Positions 46,714 through 56,196 of a stretch of DNA of 64,000 bases are shown here, piece by piece; within the stretch, counting starts at the first letter, position 1, and each line of letters starts with the position of its first letter. This DNA is from Bog-756 sp963829235. Lineage in GTDB: Bacteria > Actinomycetota > Acidimicrobiia > Acidimicrobiales > RAAP-2. The DNA is taken from positions 1-64,000 of the forward strand of contig CAWHIF010000008.1 of assembly GCA_963829235.1 (NCBI GenBank), written 5' to 3'. The notes under the pieces are model-generated. The model was not told the origin of the DNA and ran no database searches. It worked only from the letters and a program-made list of their open reading frames with translations. A program made the translations under genes and the position numbers.

Positions 46714-47577
46714 ATGAGTTGGAGCTCGGTGACCGTCGACGGCCACCGGGTCCGCTACGCGATGGCCGGGAGCGGCCCCGTCGCCCTGTTCATGCACGGA
46801 TGGGGGCTGCGGCCCAATGCCTATCGGGGACCGATCGAAGCCATGGCCTCAGCCGGCTGCCGGGTCTACGCCCCGTGCCTGCCCGGGTTCGGCGGGACCC
46901 GCGAGCTGGACCCCGAGCGGCGCACCTTTGCCGGCTACGCCCGGTGGGTCGGCCACTTCCTGGACGCGGTGGACGAGCGTCAGGTGGCCCTGGTGGCCGG
47001 GCACTCCTTCGGGGGAGGCGTCGCCACCGCCTTCGTCTACGCCCAACCCGGCCGGGCATCGGCCCTGTTGCTGGTCAACGCCATCGGGAGCCCGACCTGG
47101 GCCCTGTTCCCCAACGAGGTCCGGACCACCATGCAGCGGCCGGTCTGGGACTGGGGTCGCCATTTCGGGACCGATCTCCTGCACTCGCCACACCTGGTCC
47201 GGGTGCTCCCGACCCTGCTGGAGGACTTCATCCCCAACCTGTTGGGCAATCCCCTGGGCATGTTCCGGACCGGCGAGTTCATCCGGCGGGCCGACCTGGT
47301 CCGCGAGGTGCGGGCCGTTGCCGAGCGCGGTATTCCGGTCAACGTGGCCTGGTCGGATCGCGATCGCCTGGTGTCCCGGTCGGCGTTCGACGAGCTCCGG
47401 CACGCGGCCGGTGTCGAGGGGGTGGTGATCGAGGGGGCCCACGCCTGGCTCATCGCCGATCCGTCGACCTTCAGGGAGCTGGCCATCAGTTCCCTGGTCG
47501 ACTCCGGCGTCCTCACTCCCCGATCGGCGGGCGGCGCCCCGGTGCCGAGCTCGGCGGCCGGCCGGGCCTGCACCTGA
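46714..47577 (+). CDS. alpha/beta hydrolase
   Basis: 287 residues from ATG 46714. The fold is plain: VALFMHGWGLRPNAYRGPIE (oxyanion HGWG), nucleophile elbow VALVAGHSFGGGVATAFVYA with Ser, acid in NVAWSDRDRLVSRSAF and His in VIEGAHAWLIADPSTFRE. The substrate is not predictable from sequence. A 62-residue Pro/Gly/Ser-rich frame ends at 46717 and overlaps its start; that frame may be spurious. The Nudix gene follows in the same direction after 39 bases. Confidence 0.87.
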   Translation: MSWSSVTVDGHRVRYAMAGSGPVALFMHGWGLRPNAYRGPIEAMASAGCRVYAPCLPGFGGTRELDPERRTFAGYARWVGHFLDAVDERQVALVAGHSFGGGVATAFVYAQPGRASALLLVNAIGSPTWALFPNEVRTTMQRPVWDWGRHFGTDLLHSPHLVRVLPTLLEDFIPNLLGNPLGMFRTGEFIRRADLVREVRAVAERGIPVNVAWSDRDRLVSRSAFDELRHAAGVEGVVIEGAHAWLIADPSTFRELAISSLVDSGVLTPRSAGGAPVPSSAAGRACT

Positions 47578-47616
47578 GCCGGGGGCGGCCGGCCGGGCGG
47601 ACGGTAGCCTGAGCCG

Positions 47617-48528
47617 ATGAGCGTGACCCTCCGTGATGCCGCCACGGTGATGCTGATCCGTGACGCGGACGACGAGGGGGGGCGCCCGGCCATCGAGGTC
47701 TGCATGCTCCGCCGCAACCTCGCCTCCGAGTTCGTGGCCGGCGCCTACGTGTTCCCCGGGGGGTCGGTGGATCCCGAGGACCGGGGGCCACGGGCCGAGG
47801 CGCTGTGCCAGGGCCGGACCGACGCCGAGGCCAGCGCCGTCCTGGGCGTCGACTCGGGTGGTCTGGCCTTCTGGGTGGCGGCGCTGCGGGAGTGCTTCGA
47901 GGAGGCCGGCGTCCTGCTGGCCCGGCCGGCCGGCGCCGGCCCCGACCGGGGCCGCCTGCTCGACACCACCGAGCCGGCCGTGGCCGCGCGGTTCGCCGAC
48001 CACCGGGACGCGGTCAACGCGGCAGCGCCCGGGCTCCTCGACGTCTGCCGACCAGGAGGGCCTGGTCCTGGCCGTCGACGCGGTGCACTACGTCAGCCAC
48101 TGGATCACCCCCGAGCTGGCCCCTCGGCGCTACGACACCCGGTTCTTCATCACCGCGGCGCCGCCGGGCCAGATCGCCAGCCACGACGACGGGGAGACCA
48201 TCGCCAACATCTGGGTCCGCCCGGCCGAGGCCCTGGCCCGGCAGGCGGCCGGCGAGATCGAGCTGCTGCCCCCGACCATCGCCAATCTCCGCAACATCGA
48301 GGGCTACCGGACCACCGACGAGGTGATGGACTGGGCCGCCAGGTCACCGACGTGCCCACCGTGCTGCCCATCGTCCTCATCGAGGACGGCCACGTGCTCA
48401 TCCTGCGGCCCGGCGACCACGGCTACGAGGAGGCGCTGGCCGACCGGCTGGCCTCGGGGCCGGAGGTCGACCCGGGCCTGGCCGACGCGGCCCGGGCGAT
48501 CTGGGACCCGAAGGCGGGCACGGCCTGA
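47617..48528 (+). CDS. Nudix hydrolase, two frameshifts
   Basis: From ATG 47617. VCMLRRNLASEFVAGAYVFP, then GGSVDPEDR and LRECFEEAGVLLARP give a Nudix-like box (G...REcfEEaG) with a longer insertion than usual. After a slip near 48045 the frame reads VLAVDAVHYVSHWITPELAP and RRYDTRFFITAAPPGQ, and after another near 48345 it ends VTDVPTVLPIVLIEDGHVLI. This layout fits the NUDT19-like group that includes CoA diphosphatases. Substrate not proven. Confidence 0.8.
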   Translation: MSVTLRDAATVMLIRDADDEGGRPAIEVCMLRRNLASEFVAGAYVFPGGSVDPEDRGPRAEALCQGRTDAEASAVLGVDSGGLAFWVAALRECFEEAGVLLARPAGAGPDRGRLLDTTEPAVAARFADHRDAVNAAAPGLLDVCRPGGPGPGRRRGALRQPLDHPRAGPSALRHPVLHHRGAAGPDRQPRRRGDHRQHLGPPGRGPGPAGGRRDRAAAPDHRQSPQHRGLPDHRRGDGLGRQVTDVPTVLPIVLIEDGHVLILRPGDHGYEEALADRLASGPEVDPGLADAARAIWDPKAGTA

Positions 48529-48551
48529 GTCCCGATCGCCCGGCCCAGCGG

Positions 48552-49807
48552 TCACCCGGTGTCGCCTCCGGCGGACCCGGTGTCGCCTCCAGCGTGGGAG
48601 ACGCCTGGGGTCGTCGGACCCCTCCTGACCGCCGCCTCCACCCGCTCGAGGAGGCGGACGCTGCAGCCCTCCATGGACACCACCGGGGCGATCGTGGTGA
48701 TGACCGAGTCGGCGATGCGGTCGAACACCTCGGCCAGGGGCTGACCGGCGTCGAGGGCCACCGGGGTCCCGGCGTCGCCGCCGGCCGCCACCGACGGGTG
48801 CAGGGGGATCTGGCCGATGAGCGGGACGCCGACGTCGGCGGCCAGGCGGGCGCCGCCGCCCGACCCGAACAGGGCGTAGGAGGTGCCGTGCTCGCAGGTG
48901 AAGTCGCTCATGTTCTCGATGACCCCGGCCACCCGGAGGTAGCCCTTGCGGGCCATGTCGGCGGTCCGGGCCGCCACCTTCTGGGCGGCCACCGGCGGGG
49001 TGGTCACCACGATCACCTCGGTGCGGGGCAGCATGCGGGCCAGGCCCATCTGGATGTCGCCGGTCCCGGGGGGCATGTCGATGAGCAGGTAGTCGAGGTC
49101 GCCCCAGTGGACGTCCTCGAGGAACTGCTGGACGGCCCGGTTGAGGATCAGCCCCCGCCACATGATGGCGCTGTCCTCGTCGGCCAGGAAGCCCATGGAC
49201 AGGACCCGGAGGAGCCCGTCGCCGATCCGGCGCTCGAGCGGGACCATCTTCTTGTCCCGGGCCTCGACCTCGCCCTGCATCCCGAGGAGGCGGGGGACCG
49301 AGAACCCCCAGATGTCGGCGTCGAGGACCCCGACGGTCAGGCCCCGACGGGCCAGGGCCACGGCCAGGTTGACGGTGACCGAGCTCTTGCCCACCCCGCC
49401 CTTGCCCGAGGCGATGGCGATGACCCGGGCCGTGTCGGGGATGTCGGTGTCCGGGGCCGGGTCCCGGGCGGCCAGGCGGGCCTGGTCCATGACCTTCTTG
49501 CGTTGATCGGCGTCCATGACCCCGGTGGTGACCGACACCGCCTCCACCCCGGGGAGGGCCCCGACGTGGGTCTCGACGTCGCTCTGGATCTGGGTGCGCA
49601 GGGGCAGCCGGCCACGGTGAGGGCCACCTCGACCTCGACCACGCCCCCCTCGCCGATGCCGACGGCGGTGACCATGCCCAGCTCGACGATGTCCGCGCCC
49701 AGCTCGGGATCGACCACCCCGCGCAGGGCGGCCCGCACGGCCTCCTCGGTCGGTACCGGGCGTTCCACGGCCCCGGCGCCGGACTCGGGAGTGTCGGACC
49801 TGGTCAC
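48552..49807 (-). CDS. mrp: Mrp/ApbC-type Fe-S cluster carrier ATPase with N-terminal MIP18 domain, one frameshift
   Basis: From GTG 49807. The MIP18 (DUF59) domain reads EEAVRAALRGVVDPELGADI and VELGMVTAVGIGEGGVVEVE. After a slip near 49610 the ATPase begins. ARVIAIASGKGGVGKSSVTV is the deviant Walker A, followed by TVGVLDADIWGFSVPRLLGM and DYLLIDMPPGTGDIQMGLAR. GVIENMSDFTCEHGTSYALF replaces the usual CPHC by a single Cys. A variable Gly/Thr tail ends it. The protein should hand Fe-S clusters to apoproteins, and a divergent A-type carrier lies 180 bases away. Confidence 0.9.
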
Positions 49808-49984
49808 TCGGGCAATTCTACCGGTCGGGCCGGGTCCGCCACCCACGCTGATGTACCACCTGGGCCGCGACGCGGGTACGCTTTGGGGCAGCAGTCGTAT
49901 CGCTGTCGGGCAGACGGGTCGCCGGGTCGGTGTGCCCTCGTGGTCCGGTCGACCAGTTTCGTGATCCAGGAGGAGCGCCGATGA

Positions 49985-50347
49985 GTGCGCACCATGCAGA
50001 CCGTCAGCATCGGGAAGAAGCCGAATCCGGTGACGCTGACCGACGTCGCCGCGGCCAAGGTGGCCGAGCTCCTGGCCCAGGAGGACATCGAGGGCCTGGC
50101 CCTGCGGGTGGCGGTCCGGCCGGGTGGCTGCTCCGGCTTCAGCTACGAGATGTTCTTCGACGCCGACATGGCCGAGGACGACGTCGTCCGCGAGTTCGGG
50201 ACCGTCAAGGTCGTGGTCGACCCCACCAGCGCCGATCTGTTGAAGGGCTCGACCCTCGACTACAGCGACGGGCTCCAGGGCGCCGGGTTCCACGTGACCA
50301 ACCCCAACGCCTCCCGCACCTGCGGCTGCGGCTCCTCCTTCAGCTGA
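49985..50347 (+). CDS. A-type iron-sulfur carrier (IscA/ErpA family)
   Basis: 120 residues from GTG 49985; ATG 49994 and ATG 49981 (one base out) are alternatives near AGGAGG. The family core is VTLTDVAAAKVAELLAQEDI, then LRVAVRPGGCSGFSYEMFFD with the first Cys, and NASRTCGCGSSFS with the two C-terminal ligands. It binds a 2Fe-2S or 4Fe-4S cluster for delivery to targets. Divergent from mrp, and directly upstream of a 2Fe-2S enzyme gene, which fits a supply role. Confidence 0.93.
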   Translation: MRTMQTVSIGKKPNPVTLTDVAAAKVAELLAQEDIEGLALRVAVRPGGCSGFSYEMFFDADMAEDDVVREFGTVKVVVDPTSADLLKGSTLDYSDGLQGAGFHVTNPNASRTCGCGSSFS

Positions 50348-50359
50348 GCCGCTGAACCA

Positions 50360-52030
50360 CTGATCCAGCTCCGTGTCGACGGCGCCGACGTCGAGGTGGC
50401 CGACGACGGATCGTCGCTGCTCGACGTCCTGCGTGACCAGCTGGGCATCCGCTCGGTCAAGGACGGCTGCAGCCCCCAGGGCCAGTGCGGATGCTGCACG
50501 GTCTGGGTGGACGGCGCCCCCCGGGTGGCCTGCGTGACCCCGGTCCGGCGGCTCCAGGGCCGCCAGGTCACCACGCTCGAGGGTCTGCCCGAGCCGGAGT
50601 CGGAGCGGTGGGCCGAGGCCCTGGTGGCCACCGGGGGCAGCCAGTGCGGCTTCTGCACCCCGGGCATCGTGATGCGGCTGGCCGCTCTGGGCCCGGCCCG
50701 GCTCCGGGCGGCCGGCATCCGACCGACCGGCCCCCGTCCGCGGAGCAGGTCGACCGGGCCCTGCTGGCCCACCTGTGCCGGTGCACCGGATGGCAGACCA
50801 TCGAGGAGGCCGCTGACCTGGTCCTCGCGGCCCACCGGCCCCGGGTGCCGGACGGCGACCCGCGCGAGCGCGACCTCGAGCCTGCCTCGGCCCGGGCCAC
50901 CCTCGAAGGCGGGCGTGCCCCAGCGAGGTCGGGCCCGCGGTCGGTGCTCGGTCGGGCCGGGTTCGCCGACGACACCTGCCCGGCCGACGCCCTGGTGGCC
51001 GTGCCCGACGGCGCCGGCGGCTACGCCGTGGCCGAGTCGGTCGGCGCGGCCCGGGCCCTGGCCGGCAAGGTGCAGGGCCGCAGGACCAGCCTGGCGCTGG
51101 ACCACCCGGTGGCGCTGCCGCCGGGCGACTGGGATCTGATCCTGCGGACCACCTGGGTGGAGCCGGCCTACGTCGAGCCCGACGCCTCGTGGTGCGCGCC
51201 CGGGCGGCGAGCCGGCCTCGCCCTCGGGAACGGCGGGGCCTTCGGGGGGAAGCTGCACTCGCCGGTGGCTGCCGACGCCCGCCGCCTGGCCGACGAGCAC
51301 GGCCGGCCGGTACGGGTGCTCTGGTCCCGCGAGGACGTGGTGCGGCTCGGCCCCAAGCGCCCGCCGGTGGCCGGCGGGATCGGCGCCGACGGGACCGGGG
51401 TCCTGCGGGTCGGGGTCCCGCCCGACGGGTTCTCCGGGGAGGAGTGGGCGTCGCTGGTGGCCGACGGTGGCCGCGGTGGCCCCCGGCCTGGTCCTCGAGG
51501 CGGTCCCGCTGGCCGGCCCGGCCGATCTCCTTCGACCTGCGGGCTGCGGTGTGGGCCGAGGCGGCCGTGCTGGCCGCGTGTGCCCGGGCAGCTGGGCGCG
51601 GTCGGCGCGCCGACCGGTGTCACGACGTGCCCGGTCGAGATCACCGCTCCCACCGGTGGGGCCGGGCCGTGGCCCGGTGCCGGGCCGACGACTCGGTCGA
51701 GGTGGAGGTCGACGCCGGCGAGGTCCTCGACGAGGTGGTGCTGCGGTCCTACTGCATCGGCGCCGCCCACCAGGCACTGGGCTGGGTGCGCTCCGAGGGC
51801 ATCGCCGTCGACGAGGACGGGGCGGTCCACGACCTGACCATCCGGTCCTTCGGGATCCTGGCGGCCCGCGACATGCCCCCGGTGACCGTGACCGTGCGAC
51901 CGACGGCGACGGTCCGGCGGTGAACGGCTCCGACGCGGTGTTCGCCGCCGTGGCCGCCGCCCGCTGGCTGGCCGACGGGCTGCCGCCCGGCGTGGCCCGA
52001 CCGACGCGGGCCGGCACCGGCCGGCGGTGA
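50360..52030 (+). CDS. compact xanthine-dehydrogenase-like protein: 2Fe-2S domain fused to a short molybdopterin domain, frame-disrupted
   Basis: The N-terminal ferredoxin domain has DGCSPQGQCGCCTVWVDGAP, then GGSQCGFCTPGIVMRLAALG and LLAHLCRCTGWQTIEEAADL, all cluster cysteines present. The molybdopterin part reads RAGLALGNGGAFGGKLHSPV, VRVLWSREDVVRLGPKRPPV, and near the end SYCIGAAHQALGWVRSEGIA and RSFGILAARDMPPVTVTV. The whole is about 550 residues, against about 900 for the usual fused small plus large subunits, and the FAD domain is absent. Slips lie near 50690, 51470, 51520 and 51920. The start codon is uncertain. Confidence 0.75.
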
Positions 52031-52126
52031 CCGGACGTCCTCCGGCCCGTCGGCGCCACTGGGGCGGTAGGCTCGATGCCGACCGCCCGCCGTCACCGCT
52101 CCGACCGCCGCCCGAGGAGCCACCCG

Positions 52127-52532
52127 ATGAGCACGCCCGATCGGTCCCTACACCCCGATCGTGCGGGCCGGGCCGTGGCTGATCTGCTCGGGCCAGCTCG
52201 GCCTGCACCAGCCTCCGGCAGCCGGGGCGGACGCGACCGGCCCCGGCCCACCGGTGCTGGTCGACGGGGCGCCCCGGCCCAGCTGACCCAGGCCCTGGCC
52301 AACGCCGAGCGGCTGCTCGCCGACAACGGGCGCCACGCTCGAGCGACGTGGTCAAGACCACGGTGTTCGTCACCGACACCGACCAGTTCGCCGCCGTCAA
52401 CGAGGCCTACGTGGCCTTCTTCGGCGACCACCGGCCGGCCCGGTCGATGGTGGCGGTGCCGGCCCTGCCCATGGGGGCCGCCGTCGAGGTCGAGGTGTGG
52501 GCCTACGCTCCGCCCGTCGGCTGCCGGAGTGA
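52127..52532 (+). CDS. RidA/YjgF-family enamine/imine deaminase, frame-disrupted
   Basis: ATG 52127 begins MSTP. One base out the frame reads IGPYTPIVRAGPWLICSGQL, the RidA start. Further on it has AQLTQALANAERLLADNG, and after a slip near 52335 VVKTTVFVTDTDQFAAVNEA, AYVAFFGDHRPARSMVAVPA (catalytic Arg) and MGAAVEVEVWAYAP. The conserved core is complete. RidA clears reactive 2-aminoacrylate. The gene is convergent with the GlnR-like regulator, about 4 bases apart, with no room for a terminator. Confidence 0.83.
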
Positions 52533-52536
52533 CCGG

Positions 52537-53176
52537 TCAGGGGGTCCAGGCTGGTCTGGCCGAACCGGTAGCCGACCGAGCGCACCGTCTGGATCAGGTG
52601 GGCGTGCTCCTCGCCCAGCTTGGCCCGCAGCCGGCGGACGTGGACGTCCACCGTGCGGGCCCCGCCGTAGTACTCGTAGCCCCAGACCCGGCTGAGCAGG
52701 GTCTCGCGGGTGAAGACCTTGCCCGGCCGGGCGGCCAGGAACCGCAGGAGCTCGTACTCCATGTAGGTGAGGTCGAGCACCTTGCCGGCCACCGCCGCCT
52801 GGTAGGTCTCGAGGTTGAGGACCAGGGGGCCGTGCTCGAGCAGGTCGGGGCGCAGACCCCGCCCGGTGCGCCAGAACAGGTGGGCCAGCCGGGCGCTGAG
52901 CTCGTCGGCGTTGACCGGCTCGAGGCACAGGTCGTCGAACAGGTCCTCCCGCAGCTCGAGCTCGCCCAGCTGGTCGAGCGGGACCACCACCATCACCGGA
53001 GCCAGGGGGACCTCGCGCTTGCGCAGGTGGCGGCAGAGGAGGAAGGCCCCGATGGGGTCGTCACCGCTGCAGATCACCGCGCCCGACCACCCGTCCTCGG
53101 GCTCGTCGGTCTCGGCCGCCTCGGGTTTGTCGATGCCCTGCCACGGGTAGCCGGCGCGGTCGAGCACGGCGGTCAC
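52537..53176 (-). CDS. OmpR-type winged-helix regulator, GlnR-like orphan
   Basis: N-terminal receiver-like domain without the usual phospho-Asp: strand 3 reads SGAVICSGDDPIGAFLLCRH where DxxLP would be expected. LAPVMVVVPLDQLGELELRE replaces the Lys region. The C-terminal winged helix is strong: LDLTYMEYELLRFLAARPGK, then TRETLLSRVWGYEYYGGART and VDVHVRRLRAKLGEEHAHLI. The coding frame runs upstream of GTG 53176 (AIEPLLCFPAAPPAPVT), so the true start may be further up behind a slip. Position beside two glutamine synthetase genes suggests a nitrogen regulator. Confidence 0.82.
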
Positions 53177-53269
53177 CGGCGCCGGGGGCGCGGCGGGGAA
53201 GCACAGCAGCGGTTCGATGGCGGTCTTCCCCTCTTCGCGGTGAGGTGCGGTCGGTTCCGGCCCGTCTGA

Positions 53270-54637
53270 TTACAGCAGGGGCAGGTAGCGGTCGAGCTCG
53301 AACTGGGTCACGTGGGCCTTGTACTCGGCCCACTCGGCCCGCTTGTTCCGGATGAACCATTCGAAGACGTGCTCGCCGAGGGTGTCGGCCAGCAGCTCGG
53401 AGGACTCCATCAGGCCGAGCGCCTCGTTGAGGCTGCCCGGCAGGTGGAGGATCCCCTTGTTGGCCAGCTCCTCGGGGCTGAGGGCGAACAGGTTGGCGTC
53501 GGCCTCGGGGGGCAGCTCGTAGCCCTTCTCGATGCCCTCGAGCCCGGCGGCCAGGATGACGGCGAAGGCCAGGTACGGGTTGCAGGCGCTGTCGGGCGAG
53601 CGGTACTCGACCCGGGTGGACTCGAACTTGCCCGGCTTGACCACCGGCACCCGGACCAGGGCCGAGCGGTTGTTGCGGGCCCACGACACGTGGATGGGGG
53701 CCTCGTAGCCGGACACCAGCCGCTTGTAGGAGTTGACCCACTGGTTGGTCACCGCGGTGATCTCGGGGGCGTGGCGCAGCAGGCCGGCGATGAACCCCTC
53801 GGCCACCTCGGACAGCCCGCCGGGCCGGTCGAGGTCGACGAAGGCGTTGGTGTCCCCCCGGAACAGGGACATGTGGGTGTGCATGCCCGAACCCTGCACG
53901 CCGGCCAGCGGCTTGGGCATGAAGCTGGCGAAGACCCCCTGCTGGCGGGCCATCTCCTTGACCACCAGCCGGACGGTCATCACCGTGTCGGCCATGGTCA
54001 GGGCGTCGGTGTAGCGCAGGTCGATCTCGTGCTGGCTGGGGGCGTCCTCGTGCTGGGCGTGCTCCACCGGGAATGCCCATCTCCTCGAGGGTGAGCACGG
54101 TGCGCTGGCGGATGTCGCTGGCCCGGTCGGCCACGGTCAGCTCGAAGTAGGAGCCCGAGTCGAGGGCGACCGGCGGATGGGACGGGTCGGCGTCGGCGAA
54201 GTAGAAGTACTCGATCTCGGGGGCGGCGAAGAAGGTGAAGCCGCGGTCGTGGGCCCGGTCGAGGGTCCGGCGCAGCACGTGGCGGGGATCAGCCCTGGAA
54301 GGGCGAGCCGTCCAGGTCGACGATGTCGCAGAAGACCCGGGCCACCTGGGCCTCGGGTGCTCGCGTGCCGGAGCCCGGCCTGGCCGTGGCCGTGCCAGGG
54401 GAGCAGCTGGAAGGTGTTGGCGTCGGGCCGGGCCAGCACGTCGCTCTCCTGGACCCGGCTGAAGCCGTCGATGGCCGAGCCGTCGAAGGTCATCCCCTCG
54501 TCGAGGGCGTTCTCCAGCTCGGCGGGGGTGATGCTGAAGGTCTTGGGGGTCCCCAGCACGTCGGTGAACCACAGCTGGACGAACCTGATGCCGCGCTCCT
54601 CGACGGTCCGGAGGACGTACTCCTCTTGACTCCTCAT
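53270..54637 (-). CDS. glnA: glutamine synthetase type I, two frameshifts
   Basis: From 54637: SQEEYVLRTVEERGIRFVQL, then DVLGTPKTFSITPAELENAL and MTFDGSAIDGFSRVQESDVL (beta-grasp domain). After slips near 54340 and 54075 the catalytic part reads FTFFAAPEIEYFYFADADPS, HTHMSLFRGDTNAFVDLDRP, then SWARNNRSALVRVPVVKPGK and RSPDSACNPYLAFAVILAAG. Tyr in KGYELPPEA aligns with the adenylylation site of GSI-beta; whether it is modified is unknown. About 455 residues. It makes glutamine from glutamate, ammonia and ATP. Confidence 0.92.
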
Positions 54638-54747
54638 GGGGTCGGGTACCTCCGGGGACGCCGGGGTCGGTTGTGTGGGGTCGTCGGTGCTGATGCTGCC
54701 ATTGTCGCAGGCCGTGAGGGGGTCGGTCGACGAAGGGCCGGGAGGTG

Positions 54748-54785
54748 CGAACAGAGCCGGATCCGGAGGGACCCGGCTCTGTTCG
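54748..54785. terminator. 13-bp perfect hairpin between GSII and glnA
   Basis: CGAACAGAGCCGG (54748-54760) pairs perfectly with CCGGCTCTGTTCG (54773-54785) around a 12-base loop. It lies 73 bases after the GSII stop on the minus strand and before the glnA start, so it probably ends GSII transcripts. No T-tract. Confidence 0.7.
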
Positions 54786-54857
54786 TCTCAGCTGATGGCC
54801 GGCGGGCCGGATCGAGGGCGGCCGGGGGGGTGGACCGGGCCTCGGGCCCGTCGCCGG

Positions 54858-55868
54858 TCAGCCTCCCGCCGCGTCGCCGCAGACCGTCTCCACGATGACC
54901 GCGGTCACCTGGTAGGGATCCATGTTGGCGTTGGGGCGACGGTCCTCCAGCCAGCCCTTCTTGGCCTTGGCCACCGCCCACGGGATGCGGATGGAGGCGC
55001 CCCGGTCCGAGGTGCCGTAGCTGAACTTGGTGAAGTGGGCGGTCTCGTGGGCCCCGGTCAGGCGGCTCTCGATGCCCACGCCGTAGACGGCGATGTGCTC
55101 GTCGATCTTCTTCCCGATGGCCTCGCAGCCGGCGATGATGGCGTCCCAGCCGCCGTCCTCCCGCATGGCCTTGGTCGAGAAGTTGGTGTGGGCGCCGGCC
55201 CCGTTCCAGTCGCCCATGATGGGCTTGGGCTCGAGGGTGGCGTAGACCCCGAAGTCCTCGGCGATGCGGAAGAGCAGCCAGCGGGCCACCCACAGGTGGT
55301 CGGAGACGTCGAGCGGCGAGAGCACGCCCACCTGGAACTCCCACTGGCCCATCATCACCTCGGCGTTGGTGCCCTCGATGCCGATGCCGGCGTCGATGCA
55401 CGCCGCCGTGTGCAGCTCGACGATCTCGCGTCCGGGCATCTTGTCGCCGCCGACACCGCAGTAGTACGGGCCCTGGGGGGCCGGGTAGCCGAGGGCGGGC
55501 CAGCCGAGCGGCCGGCCGTCCTTGATGAAGGTGTACTCCTGCTCGATCCCGAACATCGGCTCCTGGTCGCCGTACTTCTCGACCACCTCGCGCAGCTTGG
55601 CCCGGGTGTTGGTCGGATGGGGGGTGAAGTCGGTGAGCTCGACCTCGCACATGACCAGCTTGTCGTCCGGGCCCCGCAGCGGGTCGGGGACGATGAACAC
55701 CGGCCGGAGCACGCAGTCGGAGTCGTGCCCCAGCGCCTGGTTGGTGCTCGACCCGTCGAATCCCCAGATGCCCGGCTCCTCGCCGTCGGCGATGACCTTG
55801 GTCTTGCTCCGGAGGAGCGGCGACGGCTCGGTCCCGTCGATCCAGATGTATTCAGCTTGATAAGGCAC
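54858..55868 (-). CDS. glnII: glutamine synthetase type II (eukaryote-like)
   Basis: 336 residues, one intact frame from GTG 55868 after GAGGAG. Signatures: EYIWIDGTEPSPLLRSKTKV, then IWGFDGSSTNQALGHDSDCV and MFGIEQEYTFIKDGRPLGWP. QVGVLSPLDVSDHLWVARWL and MGDWNGAGAHTNFSTKAMRE (ammonia and glutamate site) follow, with YGTSDRGASIRIPWAVAKAK after. GSII occurs in actinobacteria and rhizobia beside GSI and is not adenylylated. A likely GlnR-type box or hairpin lies upstream. Confidence 0.96.
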   Translation of the reverse strand: MPYQAEYIWIDGTEPSPLLRSKTKVIADGEEPGIWGFDGSSTNQALGHDSDCVLRPVFIVPDPLRGPDDKLVMCEVELTDFTPHPTNTRAKLREVVEKYGDQEPMFGIEQEYTFIKDGRPLGWPALGYPAPQGPYYCGVGGDKMPGREIVELHTAACIDAGIGIEGTNAEVMMGQWEFQVGVLSPLDVSDHLWVARWLLFRIAEDFGVYATLEPKPIMGDWNGAGAHTNFSTKAMREDGGWDAIIAGCEAIGKKIDEHIAVYGVGIESRLTGAHETAHFTKFSYGTSDRGASIRIPWAVAKAKKGWLEDRRPNANMDPYQVTAVIVETVCGDAAGG

Positions 55869-56196
55869 ATGAACTCCTCTATTGCTCGGTTGCTCTGCTA
55901 CTTCGGCGCCCTCTGCTCAACGTGCCTCACCCGTCCCGGGCGACGATCCACCGGGCCGGACTGCTGGCCTGCCGCTGGCAGATGAGAGTCCAAGGACAGT
56001 CCACTATCGCAGTGGGCCATTTCTCCTCCGTTACCCGACTGTAAACGGAGGATGAACTAGCGACGGGGCGCCCGCTGACGAGCGTACCGGAGCCGACGGC
56101 CGGTCCGGATGGCGACGCCTCCCGGTGGCGGGCGACCCCGGACCGGGCGGGTCCGGGCGAGAAAAGGCCAGGCAGCGGCGCCGGTAGGCTGCGGGC
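55869..56196. other. divergent control region between GSII and nadE
   Basis: 328 bases with no gene. It carries a hairpin and possible regulator box at 56025-56051 and must hold promoters for both genes. CTCAACGTGCC and CCAAGGACAGTCC stretches have no assignment. Confidence 0.45.
56025..56051. promoter_or_regulatory. inverted repeat with a GlnR-box-like core
   Basis: CCTCCGTT and AACGGAGG form a perfect 8-bp inverted repeat around an 11-base centre that starts with AC and ends with GTA. Within it GTTAC-6-GTAAAC resembles the GTnAC-n6-GaAAC half-box of actinobacterial GlnR. It lies about 155 bases upstream of GSII and 145 upstream of nadE. Confidence 0.4.

Noticed and set aside
46529..46717. 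62-residue Pro/Gly/Ser-rich ORF upstream of the alpha/beta hydrolase, overlapping its start by 4 bases
   Set aside because: Low complexity typical of GC-rich non-coding frames, no ribosome binding site and no family; the overlap alone is weak evidence.
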